Assembly (NCBI GenBank): GCA_025656455.1
Contig: JAHXHS010000019.1
Span: forward strand, 1-64,000
Source: Candidatus Thiodiazotropha sp. (ex Epidulcina cf. delphinae)
Lineage (GTDB): Bacteria; Pseudomonadota; Gammaproteobacteria; Chromatiales; Chromatiaceae
Direction of reading: 5' to 3'
Length of the DNA: 64,000 nucleotides
Under the pieces are notes generated by a model. The model did no database searches. It was not told the DNA's origin and saw only the letters and a list, made by a program, of their open reading frames with translations. Below, one piece after another: positions 44,122-55,800 of this stretch; positions within the stretch are counted from its first letter, which is position 1, and each line of letters starts with the position of its first letter. The position numbers and the translations under genes were made by a program.

Positions 44122-45272
44122 TGAGCACTGCACCTGTCCGACCCAATTTTTTCGAAGGTCAGATCGCTGCGGCCGTGGATTTCAACGACATTGTCAAATC
44201 CTCCCGCACAGCGTTGGCTCAACACTCACGCTACCTGCACACCGAAGGCATCGCCCAGGGACTCAAACTGGCCGCGGAGAAACAGAAAACCGCGGCCGGT
44301 GACGATTTCGTTGCTGTCACACTGGGCAGTGGCCTGGCGGTCGACGGCACTGGCCGGCACCTGGTCCTGCCCGAAGATGAACGCTTGAGCGAGGAACTGT
44401 TCGTTCAACTCAACGTGATCAATGTAAGCGAGCCCGATGCCTATTATCCGGTCTTCATAACCGGCCGGGATCAGAAGGCGGACAACCGGGACGGCGCGGG
44501 ATCGACCTGCGAGACGGCTGGAACCAAGCGGATCAACGAACAGGTGGACATCACCTTCGGGCGTGTCGATGAGGCGGCGGATCCGCAAAACAAGGAAGTC
44601 GACGCGGTCGATGAGGGGCCGCGCACCGGAACCTCAAGCGCACCATGGCGTGTGCTCGTAGGCTTTGTGCAATGGGATGCATCCATCAAGCGCTTCAAGG
44701 CAATCGCCGAAACCGCCGACGGCATCACTCCAAGCTATGCCGGGGTTCGCGCCGACGATGTGATATCGCACAGTGACCAGGTCGTACTGCGCAGCGCGCC
44801 CAAGGGCGAGAATGGCACAGCCGCACTCGCCGTGCGCAACGCAGCCGGCGGTGCGCTCGAGTTCGGCCAACAGAACAGCCAGGGCGAAGTGGTGCCGGTA
44901 TTTACGGTAAACGGCAATGGCGATGTGCACGCCGAGGGCAAAATTACCGGCGCCATTGCCGGTGGCGTCCAGGTACAGGGAGGGGTTGCCTTCGATGGCG
45001 CGACGCTGCCGCTGCCTCCTGGCATTACCGCACAACAGGTAGATGACGGTGAGGTGGTTATCCATGCGCATGTCACAGCGCATTTTGGCATTCCCGCATT
45101 GCCGTCTCCCGGCGTCGGCCACTACTGGTTGATGCGGGTCATCGAATGCCGACTCGACGCGCGTCGCGTCTATTGCCGGGTTCGCTGGGAGTCGACCAAC
45201 GGCCTGGGCGGCAGCCCAATCGAATTGCCCGGGGCCTGCGACTATACACTGATGGCGTTTACAGCCGCATAA
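44121..45272 (+). CDS. eCIS FxGQ-signature protein C, fibre-like
   Basis: This 383-residue protein overlaps protein B by one base. The signature is weaker: RPNFFEGQIAAAVDFND, HTEGIAQGLKL, GSGLAVDGTGRHLVL. The C-terminal half looks like a phage-fibre tail: repeated short strands (LAVRNAAGGALEFGQQNSQG, VFTVNGNGDVHAEGKITGAI) and a final globular domain (VIHAHVTAHFGIPALPSPGV). It is the best candidate in the operon for a receptor-binding fibre, since no Afp13-like adenovirus-type fibre is seen. Confidence 0.7.
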   Translation: MSTAPVRPNFFEGQIAAAVDFNDIVKSSRTALAQHSRYLHTEGIAQGLKLAAEKQKTAAGDDFVAVTLGSGLAVDGTGRHLVLPEDERLSEELFVQLNVINVSEPDAYYPVFITGRDQKADNRDGAGSTCETAGTKRINEQVDITFGRVDEAADPQNKEVDAVDEGPRTGTSSAPWRVLVGFVQWDASIKRFKAIAETADGITPSYAGVRADDVISHSDQVVLRSAPKGENGTAALAVRNAAGGALEFGQQNSQGEVVPVFTVNGNGDVHAEGKITGAIAGGVQVQGGVAFDGATLPLPPGITAQQVDDGEVVIHAHVTAHFGIPALPSPGVGHYWLMRVIECRLDARRVYCRVRWESTNGLGGSPIELPGACDYTLMAFTAA

Positions 45273-45288
45273 CCAAGGGGGTATCACC

Positions 45289-45816
45289 ATGGACCAGGAT
45301 ATGGAGCTCATCGTGTTTGCCGAAACCGGACATGTGCTGGCAGGAGCCACCCGCTCGCAAACGGCCGGACCCGCGCCCGACATCGGGAATTATGTGGGTG
45401 ATGGTTTACTGCTACGCGATCCGCAAAGCGGCACGCAACTGATGACAATCGAAACCTCGCTATTGGCTATCGAAACCCTATCGAGACGTGATGATGTGCT
45501 GATGACGGCACGCTACTTTCAGGTCATCGACGGTCTGCCTGAAGCGCAAGCGGAACTCGGCGTCGGCGTTGCGGTGGCGCTGGACGGTACTGATATCACC
45601 CTAACCCTGCCGAATAACGCCACCGCGCTGCAGCCGGTCGATTGTGTCGTCGTCGTACAGGGCTCCGTGGGCGGTGATCCGATCGTACAGCGCCTGCGCG
45701 TGGAGCAGGGCGATGACACAAGCACCGAGTCGATGCCGCTGCCAAGCGACGACTACGCCTGGCTGTTACTGGTACCCGGCTACCGGCAGCAGGTCGATCT
45801 GGTCAGCGTACCCTGA
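45289..45816 (+). CDS. eCIS operon protein of unknown function
   Basis: This 175-residue protein is acidic and predicted mostly beta (ELIVFAETGHVLAGATRSQT, LQPVDCVVVVQGSVGGDPIV, YAWLLLVPGYRQQVDLVSVP). No signal peptide, membrane helix or known motif was found. A good AAGGGGG ribosome binding site precedes it, and it lies between the fibre-like gene and the tape-measure gene. It may be a fibre chaperone or a small structural part, but there is no direct evidence. Confidence 0.6.
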   Translation: MDQDMELIVFAETGHVLAGATRSQTAGPAPDIGNYVGDGLLLRDPQSGTQLMTIETSLLAIETLSRRDDVLMTARYFQVIDGLPEAQAELGVGVAVALDGTDITLTLPNNATALQPVDCVVVVQGSVGGDPIVQRLRVEQGDDTSTESMPLPSDDYAWLLLVPGYRQQVDLVSVP

Positions 45817-45825
45817 GATGGGACC

Positions 45826-47685
45826 ATGCTTGATGTCAGGATACGACAATGCAGGTTGCGCGTGGTGCGACATGGCGGCTGGAGCTGGGGAGTCGATCGT
45901 CAGGGCCTGATCGATATGGCGAGCGACAGGGTGCCGGCGCTGATCGCCGAGGTGCTTGCGCATCTACCACTCGAAAGCAAAGTCGACTCACATATCGATA
46001 AGCTGACAGTGAGACTACGCAGCCGGCCTGACACGCTTTCCGCTGTGGCGTTTGATACCAACTCAGCCGTCTCCGGTCTCTGGCGGGCCTCACTCGAGCA
46101 ACAACTGCGTGAACAGATCGCGTCAGACTCGCCGCAACTCATTCTCCAACAGAACAGCGATCAGCCGCTGCCGGATGTGCCGGCAAGGCCGACCGCCGCT
46201 GCCACCTCCAATATCCAGCTGCTGCTCCGCGCATGGCTCAGCGACGGTTCCCTGGCGCATCATCTGCGACGTTTCACCCTGCAGGCGCTGAGCGTCTGGG
46301 AGCGGGCTTGGTTGAGACTCAGACGCAGCCAAGCCGCGATGCAGGAGGGCGATACCGATCACGACAGCAAGCAGAGACTCGCCTTGATAGATACCCTGCC
46401 ACATTATGGCGAACATCCCCGCGGCGTACGCCAATCACGCCTGCATCTGCTTGCGGCGCTCGATCTCCATTCCGCCGGCCAAATCAGTGCGGCTGATGCG
46501 CAAGCACAACTCGACCGCTTGTTCCCGATCGTCACTAGCGGCGGCGGGGAAACCAGCACTGTGGCGCCGGACGAGTTGATGGAAACCGTCCCGACTGAAA
46601 CGGACAGCATGCCACAGCGGCAGAAGATCGATAGGCTGTCCGCTCAACAGGGTAGGGGGCAACCCACTCTCACCCCGGTATTCTCTAACAGCGACATCGA
46701 TACTCATGTCGCCTCTGCATTACCCTATCTTATCCTGGGGACCTTACACCAACTGGGGTATCCACAAGCCGTTTCCGCAACGCTTGAGAGCGAGGCGGCC
46801 TGCTCGTTGGCACACTGCCTGTCTGCGGCACTTGCCAGCAAACTGCTGCCTGTAGATGGTGAAATGGACTGCCAGGCAAAACGACATCTCATCGCGACCT
46901 TCTCTCTCACTGAGTTGGCGCCCAGCCCTCAAGCCTTTGCACAGTTCGAACATCTGATCGGCTCGGCGCTGTCCGCCGCAGACGCAGGCATCTATGCCGG
47001 CCTGCTGTCAGGCCATACGGCAGGTACACCGCTTCTGGTTTGCGAGCGCAACCCCGGTTGGATGCTTTTCGATACGCAAGGGATGTTTCCATTGACACAG
47101 GGCGACGGCAGCGACGATCTGAAGGCGTCACTGCAGCCCTTCCTGCGTAGTGTCGTTATGGTGCCGAGCGCTTCGCTCAGCCAGGCGCTGGTTGACACCA
47201 TACTCGACTCGGGAGGCGCCTTTGTCACAGATGCCATGCCGGCTAGAGGCGAGGCCTGGATTGCTGTCGATCGCGCTCGCCGCTTCCATGCACACCCCGA
47301 CCATCCGGTGCCGTCCGCGTGTGTGCGACATTTCGACGCTTGCCAGACGGTGGCGTTGAAACTGCTCGAGGACTATCTTCCGGCTCGCCGTTTACTGCCG
47401 GAGCTGCCATTTCCGGCCATCGACACCAGCACGGAGCTGGCCGCCGGCGCCGGGCTCGCGGATCTTGCCTACCGGCTGTGGGGCGATCGCGAATCAACCC
47501 ATCCGCTGCTCGCCTACGAACGTCTACACGATCTTGAGGCGCGGGTACGTGTCGATCAGCACAGGGTGCGCGTGAGCCTGGCGCTGGGGCAACGCTATTT
47601 CGATCTGCGCGACAAGGGCGTTTTGCACCAGGTGGCAGGGGTGCCCTGGTTCGCTGGGCGGACGCTGGATTTCAGCGGGTTATGA
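45826..47685 (+). CDS. contractile injection system tape-measure-type protein (Afp14-like)
   Basis: This 619-residue protein opens with LDVRIRQCRLRVVRHGGWSW and VPALIAEVLAHLPLESKVDS followed by HIDKLTVRLRSRPD, the beginning typical of proteins annotated as contractile injection system tape measure. It has an alternation of helices and loops, among them NIQLLLRAWLSDGSLAHHLR and LHLLAALDLHSAGQISAADA, and no membrane helices. In Afp the tape measure sets tube length together with the cap protein. It directly precedes the AAA+ ATPase gene, the same order as afp14-afp15. Confidence 0.72.
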   Translation: MLDVRIRQCRLRVVRHGGWSWGVDRQGLIDMASDRVPALIAEVLAHLPLESKVDSHIDKLTVRLRSRPDTLSAVAFDTNSAVSGLWRASLEQQLREQIASDSPQLILQQNSDQPLPDVPARPTAAATSNIQLLLRAWLSDGSLAHHLRRFTLQALSVWERAWLRLRRSQAAMQEGDTDHDSKQRLALIDTLPHYGEHPRGVRQSRLHLLAALDLHSAGQISAADAQAQLDRLFPIVTSGGGETSTVAPDELMETVPTETDSMPQRQKIDRLSAQQGRGQPTLTPVFSNSDIDTHVASALPYLILGTLHQLGYPQAVSATLESEAACSLAHCLSAALASKLLPVDGEMDCQAKRHLIATFSLTELAPSPQAFAQFEHLIGSALSAADAGIYAGLLSGHTAGTPLLVCERNPGWMLFDTQGMFPLTQGDGSDDLKASLQPFLRSVVMVPSASLSQALVDTILDSGGAFVTDAMPARGEAWIAVDRARRFHAHPDHPVPSACVRHFDACQTVALKLLEDYLPARRLLPELPFPAIDTSTELAAGAGLADLAYRLWGDRESTHPLLAYERLHDLEARVRVDQHRVRVSLALGQRYFDLRDKGVLHQVAGVPWFAGRTLDFSGL

Positions 47686-47701
47686 ACGGAGCTGCAATGG
47701 C

Positions 47702-49888
47702 ATGAGAAAACGATCTGACAGCTTGTTGCGGCAGACCGCTTCACCACCCGAGCGCGACGCTCCCAAGGGCGGCGATGCGTTTGCGCGCCTTGCCCTGCGC
47801 GACCTGCGGATCCATCTCAAGGGCGTGCATCGTGCACTGCGCAGTGCGGTGGCGCGGCAAGCGATTTCCCCGCTGCCGGAATTGGCAGGGGAAACGGACC
47901 GAGTCTGCGTCACGCCTAGCGATGCCGAGTCCATGCTCATCGAGTTGGATGCACTGCCTAATGATGCACCCGAGCTCGGAGCCTTGTGCCAGCCAACCGA
48001 GCTGGAGGGACGCCAACGCACAGAGCTTCGCCGTACAGCGCAGGCACAGCATGGTCGCTTGCCAATCGATCGCCTGCAGTCGGAATGTTCGCTGTCGGAT
48101 TTCGAAATCGACGTCCTGCTCATCTGTGCCGCTACGGAGATGGATCGCAGCTATGGTCGCCTGTTCGGTTACATACTCGACGATATGAGCCGCCAGGCAC
48201 CCTCGATCGAGCTCTTCTGTCGACTCGGCCATCCTGGCCTGGGGGAACGACTTGCCAGACGCGACATGCTGGGTAAGCGCGGGCGTCTACGCCGTTGCGG
48301 ATTGCTGCACGCCAGCGAGGATCACGCTATGCCCGTGCGCACCCAACTGGCGCTTTCCGACGGGGTGCTCGAACGGCTGACATGGCCGGGATCCTGGCGT
48401 GACCGCTTCTACGATAGCGCCGCCATCGAACTCCCTGAGGGGATTTCACTCGACTGCTTCGAACAGAAGGGGCTGTTGTTGAGACTGGCCAGCATGCTGC
48501 GCGACGGTGAACTCGGGCTTGGCGGCGTCTGGGGTGACCGCGCCAGCGGCGTCGACGACGCCGTGTTCGGCATCGCCGCCGCGGCCGGACTGCCGCTGCA
48601 CAAACTGCCCCTGGACCCAGCGCGCATCGACGATGAGTTGGCCGCCGCCCAGACGCGTGGCGCACTGCTCTGGATCCCCACCGATCCGCTTGCCGATCCG
48701 CAGGCGGCCAGCCCCGGATTGAGCGCCACTCTCATCGAGCGGCTGTCACGCACGGCATCCCCCGTCTGCCTGAGCGGCGCCAGCCCCTGGCGGCCGGCAC
48801 CACTGCTGGCCGCCCGCGATTACGCCGAGGTTCGACTGCACACGGCCAGCGGTGGACTGCGCGAACGTCTCTGGCGCCAGGCGATCGACTCGCTCGACGA
48901 CCACCGGGCGCGCGACCTGGCGGCCCGTTTCCGGCTCACGCCCGGCGAGGTCCGCAGCGTGGCCCGCGTCGCCAAGGCCCATGCGGCATTGTGCGGCGAA
49001 ACCGACCCCGCGGCGAGGCTCGACGACGCCTGTCGGCAAGTGACCCAGTGGCAGGGCCTCAGGTTCGCTCTGCTCGTCGAACCGAGACGTGGGGCCGACG
49101 ATCTGATTCTGCCACCGGATCTTCACCGCCAGGTGCTGGAGGTGGCGCGCTTCTACCGTTCGCTGCTGCAGGTCGACGAAAGCTGGGGCTTCAATCGCCT
49201 CGGACACGGCGGCGGCATCAAAGTGCTGTTCACCGGCGACAGCGGTACCGGCAAGACCCTGGCCGCGGAGGTGATCGCCGGCGAACTCGGTCTTGACCTG
49301 CTCAAGATCGATCTCTCACAGATCGTTTCCAAATGGGTGGGGGAGACGGAGAAGAACCTGGAGATCGCCTTTCGCGAGGCGGAGGCGTCCCAGACCCTGC
49401 TCTTCTTCGACGAGGCGGACACCCTGTTCGGCAAACGTGGTGAGGTGCGCGGCGGCAACGACCGCTATGCCAACCTGGAGGTCGGTTTCCTGCTGCAGCG
49501 CCTGGAACAATTCTCGGGATTGGCGGTGCTGGCAAGCAATCTGCGCGACGAGATCGATCAGGCATTCATACGCCGTTTCCAGATCGTGCTCCACTTCCCA
49601 CGGCCGAAGGAGGAGGAGCGGCGGGCGCTCTGGCGCATGGCCTTTCCGCCGGCGGCGCCATTCAGCGGCGCGATCGATATCGATCCCATCGTAAAGCTCG
49701 ACATGACGGGCGCGAGCATTGTGGGGGCGACGCGCATGGCCGCGCTGCTGGCGGCCGATGCAGGCAGCGAAGCGATCAGCGAGGCGCATCTGCAGGAAGG
49801 TATCCGGCGCCAGTATCGCCATGAATCCCGTGTATTGAGCGCCAGCGCCTTTTCCGGCGACCCCCATTTCGCGACACGCAGACGATGA
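47702..49888 (+). CDS. AAA+ ATPase of the injection system (Afp15-like)
   Basis: This 728-residue protein has an AAA+ module in its C-terminal third: Walker A GDSGTGKT at residues 512-519, Walker B LLFFDEAD with D570 and E571, and an arginine-finger region near LRDEIDQAFIRRFQIVLHFP. The N-terminal 450 residues form the specific domain of eCIS ATPases (LSDFEIDVLLICAATEMDRS, YGRLFGYILDDMSRQAPSIE). The enzyme is needed in Afp/PVC for assembly or cargo loading. Its last four bases overlap the toxin gene, which fits a role in loading that toxin. Confidence 0.94.
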   Translation: MRKRSDSLLRQTASPPERDAPKGGDAFARLALRDLRIHLKGVHRALRSAVARQAISPLPELAGETDRVCVTPSDAESMLIELDALPNDAPELGALCQPTELEGRQRTELRRTAQAQHGRLPIDRLQSECSLSDFEIDVLLICAATEMDRSYGRLFGYILDDMSRQAPSIELFCRLGHPGLGERLARRDMLGKRGRLRRCGLLHASEDHAMPVRTQLALSDGVLERLTWPGSWRDRFYDSAAIELPEGISLDCFEQKGLLLRLASMLRDGELGLGGVWGDRASGVDDAVFGIAAAAGLPLHKLPLDPARIDDELAAAQTRGALLWIPTDPLADPQAASPGLSATLIERLSRTASPVCLSGASPWRPAPLLAARDYAEVRLHTASGGLRERLWRQAIDSLDDHRARDLAARFRLTPGEVRSVARVAKAHAALCGETDPAARLDDACRQVTQWQGLRFALLVEPRRGADDLILPPDLHRQVLEVARFYRSLLQVDESWGFNRLGHGGGIKVLFTGDSGTGKTLAAEVIAGELGLDLLKIDLSQIVSKWVGETEKNLEIAFREAEASQTLLFFDEADTLFGKRGEVRGGNDRYANLEVGFLLQRLEQFSGLAVLASNLRDEIDQAFIRRFQIVLHFPRPKEEERRALWRMAFPPAAPFSGAIDIDPIVKLDMTGASIVGATRMAALLAADAGSEAISEAHLQEGIRRQYRHESRVLSASAFSGDPHFATRRR

Positions 49889-52800
49889 CTCAGCCCGCTG
49901 CAAACGCGCGCTCCCTGCGTCAGCCCAAGACCCAGGAGAGCGATGCGCAGACGGCACCGGGGCGGGCGAGCGCCCCCGTCTCAGCAGACAACCCTTCGGC
50001 AAGGGATCAGGCGCGATTCGGCAATGCGGCCGTGGTCAGAGCGCAAACGGCACAGGCCGATCGATCCGCCGACAGAGGCGCGCCGAACAGAGAACGGGAC
50101 AGGGAAGGGGAGAGCGATCGGGAGGGCCGGGAGAGGGAGGAATCCCCGCAGACCGGCGAACCCCGTGACGATCGGACACCCGGGGCAAGAGAGGCCGGTG
50201 ACGGGACCGATAGGGAGGGCGAGCAGAGCACTGCCGCTGCCGAGGCGACAGTGGAGGAGTCGGAGGAGGAACGCAGAATCCGCCGCTACGCCCGTGAGCT
50301 GAACGCTCCGCCGCCAACCCCGCCACCGGAACGGCTCGCCGCGATCCTTCCACCTGTGCCCCAGCCATTGATCTGGGAACCGGTGATGGCCCTGTTCGTG
50401 CCGCCCAGGATGCCCGATTTCAACCGTCTCAGCCGCGCTTGGCAGACCAACGACCCGGTTATGGAGGCCGAGGTCAGGCGCGAGGCGACAAACTCGCTGA
50501 AGCAGCGGGTGGCAGAGATTCGCCGCCACCACGACATGGCCGCCTACGAGACGAATGGGGCGCTGCAGTCGATCGCCAGCCTCTATGGGGCGAGCCGTAT
50601 GCGACTGCAGAGCGAATTTCTCCGCAGCGACTACGAGACCGATATGATCTTCAACCAGTCGCTGCTGCAGGCCCGAGGCGGCGCTGAGGCCGCCGACCGG
50701 ATTATTCTGCGCAACTACATGCTGGCAAGGCGCAGCCTGTCGGGCGCGGCAGCGATGGCAAAGCAGGGAATTCAGGCCAACAAGGACAACTCGGAGTCGC
50801 AGATAAGCGATATCCTGGCGGGCCTGCGCCGTGGGTTCGTCACTCCTCTTACGGAAGCCAGGCGACTCTGCCGGGAACAAAACCGAACTTCGAGGCGCGC
50901 CTTGCAGGCGTGGAAAAGGGGCCTCAATGAGCAGTATCCAATCTCGGGCGATCTGGAGAATCGCATCGAAAACGAGGCCAAACAGGCAGTCGGCCCGGGC
51001 CTGGCCGACGATGCGCTGAGGCAGCTAAGAACCAACGCCAACAGCGTGATCACCCGCTTCACCAACAACATCACCGCTGTCAGATCCGATATCGAGGCGC
51101 GGGTCGCCCCCTCGCTGCGCAACTACACCCGCACCATGGTCAGCGAAGGCAACGAGGACGTGGACGAGGCCTTCAATCGTGCCTTCGGGGCCCTCAAGCG
51201 GCAGGCCAATCAGGCGCGCCAGGCGATCGCCGACAACCATGCGCAAATCGTGGATCAACTGGCGGCGCTGCGTAGTGCCGAGCGAGAACGACTCGAGATG
51301 CTGATGCAGCAGACCCTCGAGGCTGTCCACAACGAGGCCGGTGCCGCCGCCGATCTGGTGGTCTCGACTACGGAGCAGGCGATGCCGCACTACGCCGGCG
51401 CCGCCGAGCAGCTCACCGACTCCATGACCAAGGCCGCTCGCAACAACGCCGCCTCGCTCAGCAACATGGCCGGCAGCGGGGCGCAACAGGTCGGCGAGAC
51501 CGTCGAACATGCTCACGACCTGCAGCGTAGCCAACTCGAGACCTCGACCACAGGTATCGAATCGAGTCTCAATCAACGGGAGCTCGAAATTCGTACCGAG
51601 CTGATGAATATCTCCTCCTCGGTTTCGCAGAATTTGCAGGGTGCCGCCGGCTCTGGTGAGGCGGATATGCAGTCAGCCGCTGCCGCGATGACCGAGGGCC
51701 TCTCCGCCCTCTCCAATGGCGTCACGGCGGCGGCGGCCCAGTGGCTAAGGCCGCTCAGCGAGGCCTTCTCCAAGTTTCTCGACGAAACCCGAGCCGACCT
51801 GGAGCGCGGCAAACCGGCGTTCCTGCGACGGGTCGGAACGGCCAAGTCGGACTTCCTGCGCTATGCCAGGGCGCAGGGCAATCCCAATCGTCTGTTCGCC
51901 CGCGATCTGCTGCGTGCCGCCACGGATGCCATGACCAAGGCGAGACATGCACGGACCAATCTCGGGAATTCGCTCGATGCCGGCATCTTCGACGTCATCG
52001 ACGAAACCGGGGTCGGCAAAGCCCTACGCGGATTGACCGCCCTGCAAGGGCGCTGGGTGCAGGCGAATTGGCCCTACTCGAACTCGAACTGGCCGTCGAC
52101 CATCCCCAAGGGCATGCCACGGGTCGCCTATTACGAGATCACCGGCAGCCGTGATTACTCACTCGACGGACATCTCATGTTCGCGCTTGGCGGGTCGGGG
52201 GGCAGCGACTACAACGCTGCGAAGAACTACCTCGCGGGCAACACGGCGAAAGGCGCCCGCTTCGAACTCGAGGCCTCGATCCACTGGTATAACGACCAAG
52301 AGTCTCGTATCGAAAATATCCAAAAGAGCCTGACCAATAAACAGCTCAGTGAGCTGCGCGGCATGACTGAATACGACAGGAATACGCGTAATCGGGTGCG
52401 CGGCGCGCTGGACGGTACCGACCTGAACGTCTTCGACGCCCTCGAACAGGGCGATCATGAGCGGGCCGAGGCCTACCGTATGCTGGACAAGCTGAACAAC
52501 GCCCGCAATCGACACGAGATCGACCAGACCAACGACATACTGTCGCAGTACAGCACTGACACAGAGTGGGGTGGCGAACGGGTCAAAGCGGCCGATCGGC
52601 GTGCCCGCGTGCAGATCGCCCTGGCCGAGATCCGCGGCACCTCGCGCGAGGAGCTCGAAACACAAGCCGCGGAGCAGAACCGTCAGCGTGAGGCCGAGGC
52701 ACGGGAACAGGCCGAGGCGCGCGAACGCCGGCGTCAGGAGACGCCTGTTTCTCCCACCGAAGCGACCTCTGAAGAGGCGCTGCAGATGTGTATCGAACCG

Positions 52801-55800
52801 CCCGCCCCCAACAGCTCGGAGAGTCCGGACATCGAGCCCCACCAGCTACAGAGCCGCCTGCCGGACGCCGAAGCCAGCTCGACCCCGGTCGAAGCGACCT
52901 CCAGCGAAGATCGCGAAGGCGAAGAGCGGCAGCGGCAGCCGAGTCTCGCCGAGCGTTGGATGCAGGGCACGGCGCCACCGCCGGCCAGTGCGGCGGATGT
53001 GGCCGCCAACATGCTTTACCAATACGCCACCCGTGACATAGAGCAGGTCCGCTCAGCCGGTCGGGGAGAGACCTATACAGTGACGTTGCGCATGTCGGAG
53101 CGCCAGCGCGATCTCGCCCGCGCCTTGATCTTTCACGGCGAGGGCACCCCCGAGGCACGGGCGGCCAGGCTCGGCGTCGAGGTGGAACGCTCCGGCAAGC
53201 CCAATATCGTCAATGTGGATCGCGCGCTGGTCGATCCGCGGCTCAACCCCGACTCCCTGGCTGCCATCGACGATCCGGTCGCGCGTCAGCGGGTTATTGA
53301 TAATGCGCAACAAGACCGTGAACGGATGCTGGCAATCTTTGCCCGCGACTACGGCGGTATGGAGGGGGGAACCAGCGCCGAGCACACCAACGTTCTGGTC
53401 GGTCAGCTAGAGACCGCGTTCGGTTCTGACACGGCCGGCGCGGAACTGGCCGGGCTGATGGTGCGTGACCAATACCCGAGCACGGCTACCGCGGCCAAGG
53501 CGGTGGAGTACGCCATCGAGGGCGCAGGCACCAACAACGAGCTCTACTTCCGCGTCACCGAGCGCATGAACCGTGACCAATTCCAGGAGATGCGTCGCAA
53601 GTACAATCACAACACCGGCAGCGAGCTCTATGACGATCTGGGACTCTTCGGCCACGGCTGGTTCGGCGACTTCTCCGGCGACGACCGGCTGCGTGCCGAG
53701 CGCGGCACTCTGGGTCAGCCGCGCAATGACAGGGAGCGGGCTGAGGTCGCTGCCTATGCCATTCAACAGCAGCGCGATGAGGCGGGTTGGCTCGGTGGCC
53801 TGCTGGCCTCGGGATCGATGCAGGAGGTCATGCTCGATGTGGAGGAGGCCGACCTGAACGCCATGATCGGCGGTCCCATCGAATTCGGCCCCGAGGCGCT
53901 ACCGATCTGGACCACCACGGCCAACTTCGACCGGGACAACAACTTCGTCGGCGATCAGGCGATGTTCCGGGCTACGGCCACCAGCGCCCAGACTGCGGCG
54001 CGCAACTACTCGGCGAAAATCGACCAGTATGCCAATTTTGCCGCGACGGCTATTGCGGTGGTCGGTGCCGTTGTCGCCGCGGTGGTCACGGTATTGACCG
54101 GCGGCGCGGCGAGTCCGTTGCTGCTGGCATCCATCGCTGCCATCACCGGCCTCACCGCCATGGGGGCACAGGCCGCCATCAAGGGGGGGCGCTACGGCTG
54201 GGAGCAGGCGGTGACCGATCTGGGCATGACCGCTGTGCAGGCGCTGACCGCCGGTGTCGGCCAGAGCCTGGCGCTGGCCTCGCGGGGCGGCATGGCCGGT
54301 CTGCAGGCCGGTATGAAGACAGGATTGAGCATGAGCGCCGCCCGCGAACTGGCGCGGGGTGGCCTGCTCGGCAATATGGGACGCCTCTCTGGCAACGCCT
54401 TCATCGATAAGGTCCTGATCGGCATGGGCACCGGCGCCCTGGGCTCCACCGGATCCGCCGCCATCGATGAGCGAACCTGGGCACAGGGGGGCGCCAAGGG
54501 AATCGAGAACCTCTTCGCCGCCTCCTTCCGCGGTATGCTCAGCGGCGGCGTCACGGCCGGTGTCACCAATGCCATCGAGGACGTGCCGCTGGGCCGCTTA
54601 TCGCGGTTGGTGGGCAACAACAAGAACATCGGCGAAGCCATCGGCAGTTCGACCAACATGCTTGGTAGAGGGCTGGGCAAGGGCGTGACCTCCAGCGTTG
54701 GTGCCTTTGCGGGCCGCGCCAGCGAGCTCGGTTTCGAGTCGGCCCGCGGTACCTACCAGGGAGATGCGGGGGATATCTTCCTCGAGTCGGCCAAGGCCGG
54801 CGGCATGTCGCTGCTGCAGAGTATCGGCGAAGGTGGTGCCGAGGCGCGTGCCCAGGCCCTGTTCAATGCCCGCTACGGCGGCCGGCCGCCGATCGAGGCC
54901 GAGCGGGCCGTGATCCAAGAGGCGGAGGATGCCCGCAGCCGTGCACAACGACTTGAGGCCGAGGCGGAAGCGGCTGCTCCCCGTTCCACTCGCCAATCTC
55001 CTGGCGAAGAAGCCGCACCCGCCCGTGCCACGCCAGACGAGATGGCGCTGCCCCGGGCACGTGACACCGAACTGGCCGAGGAGGGCAGTGCAGCGCCACG
55101 CCGGCCAGCCGAGGCCGAAGCGGAACGACGCGCTGCCGTCGATGCGGAAACCGAAGCGCGGCGTGCTCGCGAAGCCGAGGCAACGGATCGGGATCAGGAC
55201 GAAGAGGCGCGCATTGGACTGGAGCAACGGGAAGGGCAGCGTCCCTTCGCCGACGAAGCCCCGGTCCTCGACCTGGAGCAGACTCGCAAGGCCCTCGCCG
55301 GGTTGGCCGAGGCGCCCGCCGAATCGATGCCGGCGACACCGGCCAAGGCGGGCGCAGCAGCGGCAATCGAAGAGAGCGCCCAGATGCGCTTGCTGCCGGA
55401 GTCGCTCGATACCACACCCGTCATGCTGCGCGATGCGGCTGAGGGAGCGATCGGGCGCGTATCGGCCCTGGCCCATGCCGAGATCACGACCGGTGGCGGC
55501 TCGGAACTCAGGGTCAATATGACCCGTGCCGATGGTGAAGAGGTCAGGGTCAGAGTCGAATTCGGTGAAACCCAGGGCGGCGACATTGCCAGCTTCCGTG
55601 CCGCCGACCCCGGTGACGATGTGCAGTTCGTCGTCACCCTTTCGAACCGGGCTCCCACAGAGGTTCATGCCCGCGCCATCGGCCACGAGCTGGCGGAGAT
55701 CCGTCTCCACGGCATCGAAGGCGCGGCGGCGGAGAGCGATCTGCTGACGACCGCGGTCCGTCCCGGGGATGACGCCAGGTTATCGGCCCACGACGTGGGC

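Noticed and set aside
55681..55700. GHELAEIRLHG in the giant toxin as a metallopeptidase motif
   Set aside because: The second histidine of HExxH is missing (HELAE), so the segment is not a zincin active site.
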